Positions 48,188 through 60,154 of a stretch of 64,000 nt of DNA are shown here, piece after piece. This DNA is from Hymenolepis diminuta. Its lineage: Eukaryota > Platyhelminthes > Cestoda > Cyclophyllidea > Hymenolepididae. The notes under the pieces were generated by a model. That model made no database searches. It worked only from the letters and a program-made list of their open reading frames with translations, and had not been told where the DNA came from. The stretch spans positions 541,235-605,234 of the forward strand of contig CAADRB010000012.1 in NCBI GenBank assembly GCA_900708905.1, given 5' to 3'. The position numbers were made by a program, and so were the translations under genes. Numbering within the stretch: position 1 is the first letter of the stretch; every line of letters begins with the position of its first letter.

Positions 48188-50743
48188 CCAAAGATCTCCA
48201 AGTGTCTGAAAGTAGAATATCCATTGTTAGGTATTTGAGCTCAGTAAATTAAATATTCGTTGAAAGATGCATACCTGTAATAATACCAGTATTAATTCGA
48301 TGATTGGTTTGTCATCAATGGAATCCTCGCTCAAAAGGACATAACGAAACATCAGAAATGCTTCTTTCATATTATTATTATTTATTTAAAAATAGTACTG
48401 TTTATGCTGTAGAGAAATTAAATTCTTTCATTTGCCCGCATATCAAACTAGTATCACACTTAAATCTAAACCGTATATCAGATTTCACAGATTGGAAAAC
48501 TTAGAAACAAAGTGTTGTAGAATGTAAACAGAAAAAGATTACTAATTTTTGGTTAACTATTTACTGCCATATATTTAATCATTATTCAATGACACTATTT
48601 TTGCGATAAAAAAATACTACCCAACAAAGAAATTGCATTATCTTTTTGGTGAATGACTATGTACTGAGCAATAGTTCTATTTATTTAAACTAAGGCACTT
48701 GATTTAAAAATTCTATCGACAGAACAAATTTTCTTAAGGTAGGTAAACTGTTTTGAGCATAAATATTAAGTAGAGTGCCGTACCCTGTAGTCTTCAAAAG
48801 TGTATCGGTCAAGAATTATCAGTATTATCAAGAATTGTTACATATTTTAAACTCTGAATATATGTATCTCAATGCCATTTCATATTTTTGGACTTTATTG
48901 CAATCCACTCCCTCCTTACCGCAAATAATTATGGTAAAAAAGGTGATTTCTGAAAATTGAATGCACGTATAATGGGAAGATACTGCAGTCTTGGGGCCAC
49001 TGGATAAAGGTAGGGGATATGTGTTAGGATATTGTTCCTCCAAGAAATACGCACAGACTATGACTGAATATTTTTGAAAATACATTCACATTTTGGATAA
49101 ATAATTGAAGAATTGCATGAACATAATAATGTAGAATGTAAAAGAAAGAATCTGGGAACTAGAATAAGTCAGGCATGAATAAAAATCTGCTGTAAATAAA
49201 TCGCATTTTTCCTGAAGTCTTCAACGAAAAATAAAACTTGTTCGTTAAAATAAACTCTTAAACAAAACAGAAGACAATGCAGAATCTCAAGTGGCTTTAT
49301 GGTATTGAGAACTATCAATGACTTAATTATGCTATTCGAAAGGAAAAAGAAAGTGTAAAATAGTTCTCTATCCAGTCAGTAAAACAACTTTTAGGAGCCT
49401 GACCAAATATGATTGAGGAATATGTCCTTAACAAAGAATGTTCTTCCTAGCGAATGTTGTAAGTAGGCGCCAGATGAGCAGAGAATAAGCAAAATCGGTC
49501 TCTGACAATTAGGACATTCACAAACATGAGCCAACACGGATGTTCTAATGTGTGTTTGAGATGGAAGAAGCATGTCATTTATTTAGTCCAAAATATTAAG
49601 ATATCCTAAGAAAAATACTTCAATTAATATTTTGAGCATTAATCAGCGGTATAAACTAACAACTTATAAATATTTTTACTGTATCTTTTTTATAAAAATT
49701 AAACTTTATTTCTGATAATGAAATGAAATCAGGCAACTACTAGCAATAACGATTGGTGGACTGTTATGCACTACTTCGACTACCATTTAAGAATCATTGA
49801 AACATTAACAATAATAGCAAAGTCGCTTTTAGCGAGTATTAAATGTAGAATGGTAGTTCCATTTTATCATCCTAAGATTTGACGACTGTTTACCGGTCTC
49901 ATAAGTTGGATATCGACTTATCCTTATTATTTAGTTCATTAGATCAATGGTCACATCTATAATACGAGTTTGACAGGCATTGCAGTTTTATGTAAGCTAT
50001 TTACAACATGATGGGTGGTAGATAGTTAAATGTAAGGACTTCGCTCTTAAACATCATGATTTTTACACGGATTAAGTTCGGATTGGCAACGTCCACTTTA
50101 AATCTCAGTGAAAGATGCATTTTTTCGAAATTGATAGTCCATATTTGTTAGCTTTTCGTAATTCCTCATTTCACAAATCGATTTGCATTCACCGTTACGG
50201 GAAGAAGCCATAATCGAAAATAACCTGGTTTCAAATATTGGATGGGGTTGCAGAATTTTTAGTTAGCAAAGCCAAGTTTTATTGTGAATTTTAAGCCCTG
50301 TTCCAATCAAATTAGGGCTAAATTGTGGAATTAGAAGACATGAAACTAAAGGAAAACTCAAATCTCTGTCCATGAAAATCACTGTAATTTTCCACCATTG
50401 CCTTGAAAACTCAGCACCAACTGAAAGGAAGGCATTAAAGACAAAGTGGCGCAAGTCGTAACCGGAGATTCAGAGATGATTTTCCTTCTCAATAAAGAAA
50501 TCTTCATATTTTGACTTATTCCTCATTGGATAACTGCATTAGTTAAAGCCATACATCATTCTGTCAAAGATTTTTTGTTATATGAACGCAGTAATACAAA
50601 ATCATTAAATCCTTACCATGTAACATGAGCGACTAGAGTAATTAAATCATTCTAAAATTTTTCACCGTAGAATATTAAGGTTTGAGCAAAATTTTCCTGT
50701 ATTGACACATTTTGAAGTTGCTTTAGTGAAAAAGATTCCTCAC
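48188..50743. other. no convincing gene
   Basis: AT-rich sequence with chance-length frames. The minus-strand frame at 50263-50454 begins after a good acceptor-like tract but lacks the TM6 signature expected of the next otopetrin exon. Confidence 0.45.
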
Positions 50744-50831
50744 CGGCTGAATACATCCAATGGCTCAAATTGGCCACGATCAGGTGAATGAAGACTAATC
50801 GAGTGGCAAATGCATACACGTTGAGTAGAAT
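50744..50831 (-). CDS. orphan otopetrin exon (TM5), third and divergent copy
   Basis: 88 nt with a strong acceptor (CCTTTGGCAG/ATT) and donor (GCCG/GTGAGG) on the minus strand, phase 0 in and phase 1 out, exactly the phases of exon 7 in genes A and B. It encodes NVYAFATRLVFIHLIVANLS, then HWMYSA, which aligns with the TM5 block RFILCHLTVVNLGQW. Arg, His, Val-x-Asn and Trp are kept; most other residues differ. The other exons (a ~400-nt TM7-10 exon and a ~300-nt final exon would be conspicuous) are not visible downstream in 43-50.7 kb, nor TM3-4 upstream. It is either a relic of a third otopetrin gene or part of a gene whose other exons I could not recognise. Confidence 0.65.
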
Positions 50832-52364
50832 CTGCCAAAGGAGGAAATTGATATTAGTAAGGACGGTAAACTGAAATATGGCTCTTTTCTCTATCCTTTT
50901 CTATTAATGTTTCAACTTAACTGAGGTTTCTGAAAGTTGCAAAAAAATCGAAAACGGAGTTAATTACTAGAGCAATAGATTTTCCGATTAGTGCTCCTGT
51001 GTACTCGTATCTAGGATTGAAGTATCTTCGCTAGTGTACTGCTGTATGTCAATTAATGTAATAATCAAGTTACTTTTTAAGCGAAAACAAAGATAAGTAG
51101 AAGTTTTTGTTGAGCTACAGGTTTTCCGGCTTCTTCCATTAGATCTCCGCCACAGTTTCCATATTGGGCAGTTTATTGATCACATATATCATTAGTGGCG
51201 ATATATCTTATATATCTGACAGAATTATATTGTTAATAAAAAAGTTAAAACAAAAATGACTGGCCAGGGAAGTAACATTGAAGCAAGGGACTAGAAGTAT
51301 TTGAAACAATAAAGCAATTACTCCTTACATACGAACCCCAAATAGGCTATCAAATATAACCCTCACATGATTTATAATTTGGAATACGTTAGCTAGCAAG
51401 GAATTTTTAAATATTTTACATTCTAATTAGGAATGATCAGAAACATATTAAAGTACAAGTGCGATAGACATGTCTCAACGTATTAACTCTAATGGATTAA
51501 CTTAATCGAAAATTTCAATTTAGGCTTTTTACTGAGTAATCAGAATAGCGGCACAAGCAGTAGTCAAATTATTATTTCTTATTATACGATCTTCGTATTT
51601 ACCACAGAAGCATTTCTGAATTTCAAAGACTAGGAACACTTTTACTCATCTTTTGAATCCTCTGTCAATAAATTTTACTATTAGCACGGGCATTAAAAAC
51701 CTAACCTCATACGAAAAAGGAGATTACAGAATAGCAGCACAAAAACTCATTGACGTTCCTGATAGGTTAATTAATTTAATTTTCGGGAAATTAATGTTAC
51801 ACTTTTTCGTATGCATTCATTAAAAGTGCAAAGTGATCCAAACGAAGAAAGGTGTGCAAGAAAGAGAAAACTCATACTACCAGTAAAAGATCATAGTTTG
51901 TTAAAAGCTCTTAATAATTTTAAAAGTTACCACCATCGTGAAATTATTTTTCAGCAATATTTGACAATCTTAATTTTGCTATTTATAAACTATGCTTAAT
52001 CATCTACGAACCGATTTTTAAAAATTTAATGAACTTTTCCGTTTGTAAACCTTCTTCAGTGTGAATTTTTATTATCGAAAAGAATTTAAAATATATTTTA
52101 ATTCTCTGAATATCCCATTTGGGTAGTCAGCAATAGTAGCTTTTAATTTATTTTGAAGTTTTGAAATTTTTCCCTTTTTACTGCATAGTTCTGAACTAAT
52201 CGATCAATAAAGTTAGTTAATCAACAAAATAAAGCTCTTTTAGATTGAAACCAAATGAAGAATCACAGCTAAGAATCTCCATTTATCATAAGATAAATTA
52301 ATTTTGCCAGGAAAAGTCACTAATGAATCAATCCTTACCATGTGCCACAAATTAATTCATCCAT
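50832..52364. other. no gene seen upstream of the orphan otopetrin exon
   Basis: I looked for the TM3-TM4 exon expected on the minus strand and did not find it. AT-rich with chance frames. Confidence 0.45.
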
Positions 52365-52632
52365 CAGAGACCTCCTCAACCGATCAGCAATCAAGATTCC
52401 TGAAGCCTAGCATAGTTTTTTAGATAATGACTAAGCTTTTGACAATGACGCACACAAAGAGTTGAGCAATAAACCCTCTCCACGCAGCATTTTTCTGGTT
52501 CTTACCACGTTGGGCATAGCTTAGCTAATTTGGGAGTGAATTGATAATAGAGGACTCTGCTAGAGGCTATTCGGACTGCTTAGGCGGATTATTTAGGCGT
52601 AGCAAAATGACTTTTTGGTGTAGCATCCGCTA
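52365..52632 (+). mobile_element. dispersed repeat copy 2 (same family as 27295-27680)
   Basis: 268 bp matching 27402-27670 at most positions: CAGAGACCTCCTCAACC at the start, GAGTTGAGCAATAAACC in the middle, and a segment ending in TCCGCTAC. The outer parts of copy 1 (TGTGG start and GGTCGCCACA end) are missing here, so this copy is truncated at both ends. Confidence 0.75.
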
Positions 52633-55600
52633 CACCTAGGACAAAGTCTGTTATAATGATTAAATTAAAATAGGTATATTTTATCAAATATGATAATATA
52701 GAGGAAGGAGATCTAATTTAATCTATAATGACCTCTACTGTACTAAAATTGTTTGCGCAAGTGCCATCATACTATTGCTCGTTTATGCCAACCAGAAACT
52801 TTAAAAGTCTAGTGATGGAAGAAATGCCACGACCCACTTTTTTAAGATTTGTCAAACCTCTGTCGCGCTCTCTTCGGCAATCAGACGAATTTCATCCGCA
52901 TAGCAAATGAAAATGAATTCAATACCTTGCCCTTGAAAAACAAAAGTTACTAAATTTTCATACATTTATCTTAAAAACTACACTCCAACGCATCTCAATA
53001 AATGAAAGGATGTTTGAAGTCAAAGAGGGTCTAAAGGCAACTGAAATACTGTATAATATTTTATTATAAATCTAAAACTCCAGGTTTTCTTCTCTTTTCC
53101 CCTCAGTAAATATTATATGAAGAACTGCATACTTCTCTATCGTTGGACGAAGTGCTAAATTAATTTAAACTCGACCTATAGATAAGTTCCCACCAAATTT
53201 AAGGATAGGGTTAATAAAGCATTCATTTTTTGGGACGCTTTATTTGATAATTTGGAAATTTTTTCTTGTCTGATAGTATATTTACTTGTAAAACCGTTAA
53301 CCCATTAACTAGCACCTTGGTGGAAAAATTCCAGTGAAAAATTGTCTGAATTTTCACTAAAAGGGTATTTTTTGACTGAAAACATTGTATAATGAACTAG
53401 ATCATTGTTTGTTATAAATTCAATCTGAGTTTGGCAAATGTAAAAATATAGAGATTATGCAAAAATTTTTCTATCTGTAACATGCAGCAAGGTTTGCAAT
53501 TTTATTCGTACGAGTACTCTTCGAGATGAGTGAAATGTCATTTGTTTCAAATTTTTCGGCGCCATTATGGTAAACCGTTTGTAATTGTCACAAATAAATG
53601 CATGTTGTTACCTGCAATAATGGAAATTATTTCTACTCACCTTCAACCCAAACTGACGCCTTTTGGATGTCATAAAATGCATGGTTTTTTATTTTTAGAC
53701 TCATTCGATTTCAGTCCCACATAATGGACAGTTGATCAACTTGTATGATTGACCAATCACGTCTAATTAGTCTTTTCCTCCAACTAGTTGTTAATATGAG
53801 CTGTGTTAATTAAAATGGGCTGAACTGAATTATTTTAATTCTGCTACATATCTGTCCTTATACGAAATAACGGTTTTTTGACCTTAAAGGTGAGAGTGAC
53901 ACCAACGTGTGAACTTTTGTGCTACTAAAAGAAAGATTATGGCTTGCTTATGCAATTGAAAGGAGGAACTTGAGAATGAAGACTGCCGTCCAAAAATAAA
54001 TGTGAGACCAATTATAACCCATTTGATTTCAGATCGGTCTTTATTTTAAAGAAGATACATAAATTACAAATTGTGTTGCTTAATAATACTCTGTGTACAC
54101 TTTTTCCTTCTCTAAATTTTATGGTGACATCTATAATGACTGTTAGATAAAGTGATAGGCAAATATTTAATTATATAATTAGTGAAAAATAGGTGTCAGT
54201 GTTTATATTATGATAAAGTTTGGAAAAGGCGATAAATAGAAAAGTGTCTGAATAAGGAATAAATAAAACGAAGTTGTGAGACGCTTTCCTTCTATCAAGG
54301 CTCAAAACATCATCAACTATTATGAAACTGATTGCAGTTTTACCTTGTGCAAGTCCGCAAGGTGCGTGATTTGTTTCAGAGTTTTGTTCATCTTGCGAAG
54401 TATCATTTATTCGTCTTAACTTCCCTTGGCAATTAATTAATACGACTTCCAGGAATTAAAAGAGCACCTGTAGACGTATTACAGTGAGAGTCTGAGAGGA
54501 GTATATATTAGCTGGAGTTCTGTAAAACAACCTTCCTCAAAGTAAATGCAATGTTGATTATGATCTTCAACAGAACTTATGAGGTACCACAAATGATGCT
54601 ACTCCTTTCACAAGAGTAGTAAATATTAAAATTGATCCTAACGTTAAAGCTCTAAAAAATAAACAATGCAAATTTCTTTTCATTTATGTAGTTTTTAAGT
54701 AATGTAGATAAATTCGGTCAAAATTCATTCATATGTTTGTCACTGATAACAATGTTGCATTATCAAATGTAAATAGGAATTTGAAAAAATTGTGTCTGAT
54801 GCAATAGAGAGGAGCAGATAGCTATCAGTACGATATCATTTAAACTTAAATCTGTAAACTTAGCGTCACCGTCAATTCTTTTACTTCAAAAGTGTTATAA
54901 CTACTTTAAAACCTTAGTACTTAGAGTGTATTAAATGAAAACTGCAAATTTCCTCTCATTTAATATTGACACCCTGTAAAGTTTTAAAATATTAATCAAA
55001 GATTATAAACCGAACCAATTTAAAGATTTTGACCCTATGACATCGAACATTACTCCTTTTGAAAAGTAGTAATTACCGCGCTGTTGGGAAAAAAGAAATT
55101 TCGTATTTAAAACTGTATATTCTTCCCTCCAATTTGAAAAGAATCTTCCGATTTAATTTTCACATTAATACTTAAAATGAAATTATTATTTTTGAAGAAA
55201 AATTTCCCAAAAGAATGATATTATCTTTTTTGTTACTTCATTTTTTTCCAAATAAAATCAATTTTCTCCTCCGAAAAGAGATGCACCATTTTTATTATAA
55301 ATATTTACTACTAAAAATACACAACATAATATCTCCCAGAAGGATGACTTGTTATTAAATAATCCATGTATATATATATATTATTTAACTTTTGCATTAT
55401 TTACTAATTTTGATCCATGTATCTAAAGGTCACAATATAAATAGGATTTGTTAGTGTTTAACCGAAAAATCCCTTGTGAGATATCGGTGACAGTAGATTA
55501 CTGCAATTAGTTATATAAAAATGATAAGAAAATTCAAAATTCTACTTAAATTTTTTCGTATCCAAATTTCAGTTGAAAGTATTGCCAATATCTAGTTCCG

Positions 55601-58600
55601 AGTTTTTAAAATTGACTCTCCCCTCTTCCTTTAACAAGTGAAATTTCGATAGATATAAATCTCTCCCTCTAAATCACCTTTTCAAAAGACCTTAAAAGAG
55701 CCAATTTTATCAAACTCATAAACCAGAAAAGGATTTTTGTCGTTGTTTCATTACTGTGGCAAGTCTGATGAATAACCTACCCCCAAATCAGCGAGAATAA
55801 TTGTTTTATCTCTTATTCGTTATTCCAACATTGGGGAACGTCAGACTGAACTGTTAAAATATTTAAAATAAGTACAAATCATATGGACATAAACATGTGC
55901 ATCACCATTACGGAACTTTGTTTTAATTATATGATAAATGAAAAGTAAAATTGTATGGATATCAAAACGAATAAAAATTAAGTGTCGTAATAAAGTGGCA
56001 AAATGAAAGATAATAAAATTAAATCAAAATCGCCTTTCTATTTCATATGAACCTTGCACCAAATTCTTCTCCAAATTTTTAAGTTCTTGAAGTAGCGTTT
56101 GAAGCGGTTTTTCACGTGGAGTAGATCTTTTTCTTAATAACGACTGCATATTTATTTTTGTCCTAACTAAGCTAGTTGTGAAAAAAATATTACAGTCGTG
56201 ATTTCGCGGGCTTCAAAGTTTACAATACGTGCAATCAGATAGGTCGCTTTGAGAGTCAGCCAATCAAGATTTGGTTTTAAAAGTGCAAAAATAAATAAAT
56301 AAAAGTAATCTTAAAAGAAGTATTTGATCTCCCATCTTTTCTTCGTTTTTTATTGGAAAATTGAACATTCTGAAGAATTTTAGATATTTACTATTCGGAA
56401 AAATTTAAGTTCTTCATAAAAAGCTTTTGGGGTTTTATTTTTAATCCTAAATATTTCTATCCACATAAAAAGCCCATCAGAAAAAGCGCCTTACATTCCA
56501 TTTTGTGTCATATTTAAAAAAGTTAAAATGGAATATTTAAATAAATTAGAGGAAAAAGCATGAAATCTCAAGATTTCTATTATTTTGATAAAACTGTCTT
56601 GGATAGGAATATTATTAGTATCTATTTTCATTTTCAGAAACATGTAAATCGATCAACGGCAGTTGGATAATAAGGGAAGCCTATTCAGTGGGCAATCCTT
56701 CTGCAGTTGCCTTTTTGTAAACCATGATTTATAATTTCGCATTTTGATAATCTTGAATTTTAAATGACATTTAAATTTGCTACCAATTTATGTTAAAATA
56801 AACCATCTACTTATAATAATCAGTAGTATATTTAATCGATTATATTCCTCAAGATGTAACTTTTGAATTTTGGTTTTCTATCTTTGCCTTTTACTGTCTA
56901 TCATTTTGCATTTGATATGGTTAATTTAATGAAAAAGTAGACAGTTCAACGCTTCTTTATATCCCAATTTTGTTGCTTACTCCTTTTCGTCTGGCGTTTT
57001 ATTCATTTTCCTTCTTTACATGCCATTCCACGATGAATGCCTGGAGGATTTTTTGCATTGCCATGGATGATAATAACTTCCAATACCTCTAAAATCAGTT
57101 AGTTAAAATAAGATATCATCCCTTTTTTGTTGCTTATGACAGTTCGACTAACTTATCGCCTACTTATCCATTACCACTAGTACTTTAAGTCCTGATTATC
57201 GCCATTATATTTGAGGTTAATACTTAAAAATAAATAAATAAATTTGAAATAAAATACTAAAGATTATAGCTGCTTAAAGGATGGATAGGCTAAAGAATAA
57301 ATCCTTTTTTCGCTTAAAATACCAAAAGATATACTTACACCAAGGGGTAGAACTGTTGTTTCCATTTAATAATATTTAATAAATGATTAATCTTAAATTT
57401 ATTTTTCGTATCATTGAATCCCTAGTTGACTCCCCTATCTTCCTGTATGGCACAAATGGCTTAAGTTTATATAAGATATTTTTGGTAAAAAGAGCATTTG
57501 ACAAAGCCGTCTCTAAGCCCAAAGGTCCAACATTTAGCGAGAACGCACAGCACCCGTTCAGTTAGCGTATTACCTCCTTTCCTGATCCAACATTGCCAGA
57601 TACCCACCAATATTGGGGCATGAGTGCCAGTGTGTTAGTCAACCAAAATTACCTGTTCAAGAATTTCTACCTTTTCACGAATAATCTGATCTATTAATGA
57701 GTAAGTATAATCCTGTCTATTTGATCTTAGATATAGTCGGTTCAAGAAAGATTGCAATGATAAGGAATGCCATGCATTACTCCAATTGGAATTAACTTGG
57801 TAGCAAAATAATTGTGAAATCGGAGCTGATTATAACCGAAATGAATTCAACCACCGAAAAATTTGTCTTAATTACAAAGTTATTTAGCTTTGTGTCAACA
57901 AACTCTTGTTCTATGCCACGAGAAACACTCGGTAGTATCTTATTGAAGAAATTGAATACGGAACTTTTAATACATATTTGCGTATGGTTCGCTGGAGAAA
58001 TTAAAGCGAGTATCCTTTTCGGTGGTTGAATTCACATCGGTTATAATCAACTCCGATAAAGGTGATAAAAATTAGCAAATTTAAGCAAAATTTTGACATC
58101 TGCAATTTCATGTGTCAGTTAAAAAAACGAAATCTATTGCGCGTTGTAAAGAATATTTTCCTATCAAATGGTTAAAGAAAACATATTTTGTTGGCAGCAA
58201 TACTTTCTTATTTTCAAAATTATTACAAGTGCACGTGTGCACCTTAAGTTAAGATAAGAAATGTCGAATGGGCAAAGTAGAGATATTGATACTTTCAGTT
58301 GTTTCGATTTTAAAGCAATCTCGAACACGTCTGTCTCGATTAATTTGATATTTATTAATCGGCTTTGAAAAGTGCTGGCATCTGCAAGTTAATTTATTTC
58401 ATCTAATTACTTATATAAATGCAGTAAAATTACTTGATGTTAAAATATGTGATAAAATGAGCTAAACTTAGAACAAATAATGTAGTTATAACTAAGCGCA
58501 GAAGAAACATTTAGAAAACTATTAATAGGAAGCTGAATCGTATTACCCTGATTCCCGAATAATTGGTATAAATTGGTCCCAAAGTTACCCAATGAAGCAT

Positions 58601-59517
58601 TTCTCAGAGATTAAGTAGCCAAGTGTTCCCCACTGTTACTTGATCAACAAGTTCGGGTGTTCCATAAACTGATACAGTCACTGCTATAACAATCTGCTCG
58701 ATTGAGCAAACATCCTCGTTTTCACTCAGTTAAAAGAAGTCGCTATAGATATAATCGCTATTTAGAACAAATAATTTTCAAACAAAGTATCTGCATTGGT
58801 GCACTGATAAGAAAATGTGTTTAATTCACAAGAATAGCAGTTATGTATGTTTCGCCTCGTTTTTCACTTAGCTTATTAATTTACATTTTTTATGTTAGTT
58901 GATAATAACCAATGTCGTTCTTTCATTAATATTCGTTTTAATTGTATGGACACATTAGAGCAATTCTTATAGTAGTGTTTAGTATTATATTATTATCAAC
59001 TATCATTAAAATATTATCAATATTATTGAACTGACTGGAAGCTGGCTAATTGAGTCCATCTATGGAAAAATTTTTAATAAATGCTCAAATTTTCAAATGA
59101 AACTAATAGAGAGTTTGTCTACACTAAATGAATAAATATACATTTAATATTTAAAATGCTAAAATTCAATGACCTTTTTTAAACATTTGATTTATGTCAG
59201 TTACGAACATGAATAACAATCAAATCATTATGCTTTCCTTTTCTTAGAGTAATCATGAGTGTTATTTTTGGTGGTTTGGTAATAGTTTACTTAGATATTT
59301 CAAAAGTGGTAGTGATTTTAATTATAAATTATTCTTCCGACTACACATTTCGAGTAACTGAGTTGAAAGGGATTGCCGAAAACAGATATGAGTATTCCCA
59401 TCTACAAATGTGATAAACGATAGAAATCGAGAACTTTTCATTTATCAAGTAGGAGTTTTAGTAATAAATTGTGCAATATACCTCGCAGCCGACGGTGACC
59501 TCTATTTAGGGGGAAGG
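52633..59517. other. long AT-rich stretch, no convincing gene
   Basis: Frames of 60-71 codons at 52728, 53530, 57383 and 57814 on the plus strand are within chance expectation. A 3'-terminal-exon-like segment on the minus strand near 57000-57095 (MAMQKILQAFIVEWH) follows an acceptor but could not be tied to a gene. Confidence 0.5.
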
Positions 59518-59979
59518 TGAAGGATAACTCTGCATTTTCAGAATTACCTTTTATTCGCATTCTCCTCGACAATACCTCGATTTTTCCGCCCACGAAGTTG
59601 AAGCGACCTCATTTATGTCCCTATGACGCATAAGCCCGATCTGCCATGTCCTAACGCGCCCATCGATTTCCCCCCTTCTATAACAACCTCGTTCCACCTA
59701 AAAAGTACATCTGCGCTCATGTTCTCGCGCGTCCTTACTCAAGTGACTCATGTAAAGCTAGCCTTTCTTCCAGACAGAACAACGCACGCCGCTCAGTTAC
59801 GGACTCCTACACGTCCTGTCCATCTCCTCTCTTCCTCAGCACGCTGCACTCTCCCACTCTCTCTCCTCCTCCCGCCTCTCTCTCCCTCTCTCTGTTACTC
59901 GTTTCAAGCTCGTAGTGGCTTCCTTGAATACATTTTTGGTCTACTCAACTCTTGGTATTCTGCTTCACAATTGTTGTTA

Positions 59980-60011
59980 GCTCCTACTCAGACAGCTACG
60001 AATTGGTGACC
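59980..60011 (+). repeat. 32-bp direct repeat, left copy at gap
   Basis: Begins GCTCCTACTCAGACAG and ends GGTGACC; repeated exactly at 60062-60093, immediately after the gap. Confidence 0.95.
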
Positions 60012-60061
60012 NNNNNNNNNNNNNNNNNNNNNNNNNNNNNNNNNNNNNNNNNNNNNNNNNN
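60012..60061. other. assembly gap (50 N)
   Basis: A round-number run of N between two identical 32-bp sequences, inside an LTR-like element. Confidence 0.99.
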
Positions 60062-60093
60062 GCTCCTACTCAGACAGCTACGAATTGGTGACC
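60062..60093 (+). repeat. 32-bp direct repeat, right copy at gap
   Basis: Identical to 59980-60011. In the family member at 42498-42996 the corresponding segment occurs once. Confidence 0.95.
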
Positions 60094-60154
60094 GTTATTG
60101 CTGTCGTAATTTGTTAGCTGCAAGCCGTTAGTTGTCACCTAACTCCAACAAAGG

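Larger units (their letters stand above)
59518..60150 (+). mobile_element. solo-LTR-like element, family 2 copy 2, 4-bp duplication AAGG
   Basis: It begins TGAAGGATAACTC and ends AACTCCAACA like the copy at 42498, and is flanked by AAGG on both sides (59514-59517 and 60151-60154). The TATA position has changed to TGTAAAG. A 50-N gap and an exact 32-bp duplication interrupt it near the 3' end; without these it is about 551 bp, slightly longer than copy 1 because of small insertions in the CT-rich part. Confidence 0.75.

Noticed and set aside
50263..50454. Candidate TM6 exon of the third otopetrin (GAEFSRQWWKITVIF)
   Set aside because: The acceptor and phase could fit, but the Pro and Glu-Tyr signature of TM6 is absent and the resemblance is only a Gly-x-Glu and aromatic pattern.
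52336..52356. Donor-like site on the minus strand beside the repeat at 52365
   Set aside because: The exon would have to start inside the repeat, and no acceptor or homologous protein sequence is present.
57000..57095. Minus-strand segment with ILQAF resembling otopetrin TM10
   Set aside because: On the minus strand it lies 5' of the TM5 exon at 50744, the wrong order for an otopetrin gene, and the match is five residues.
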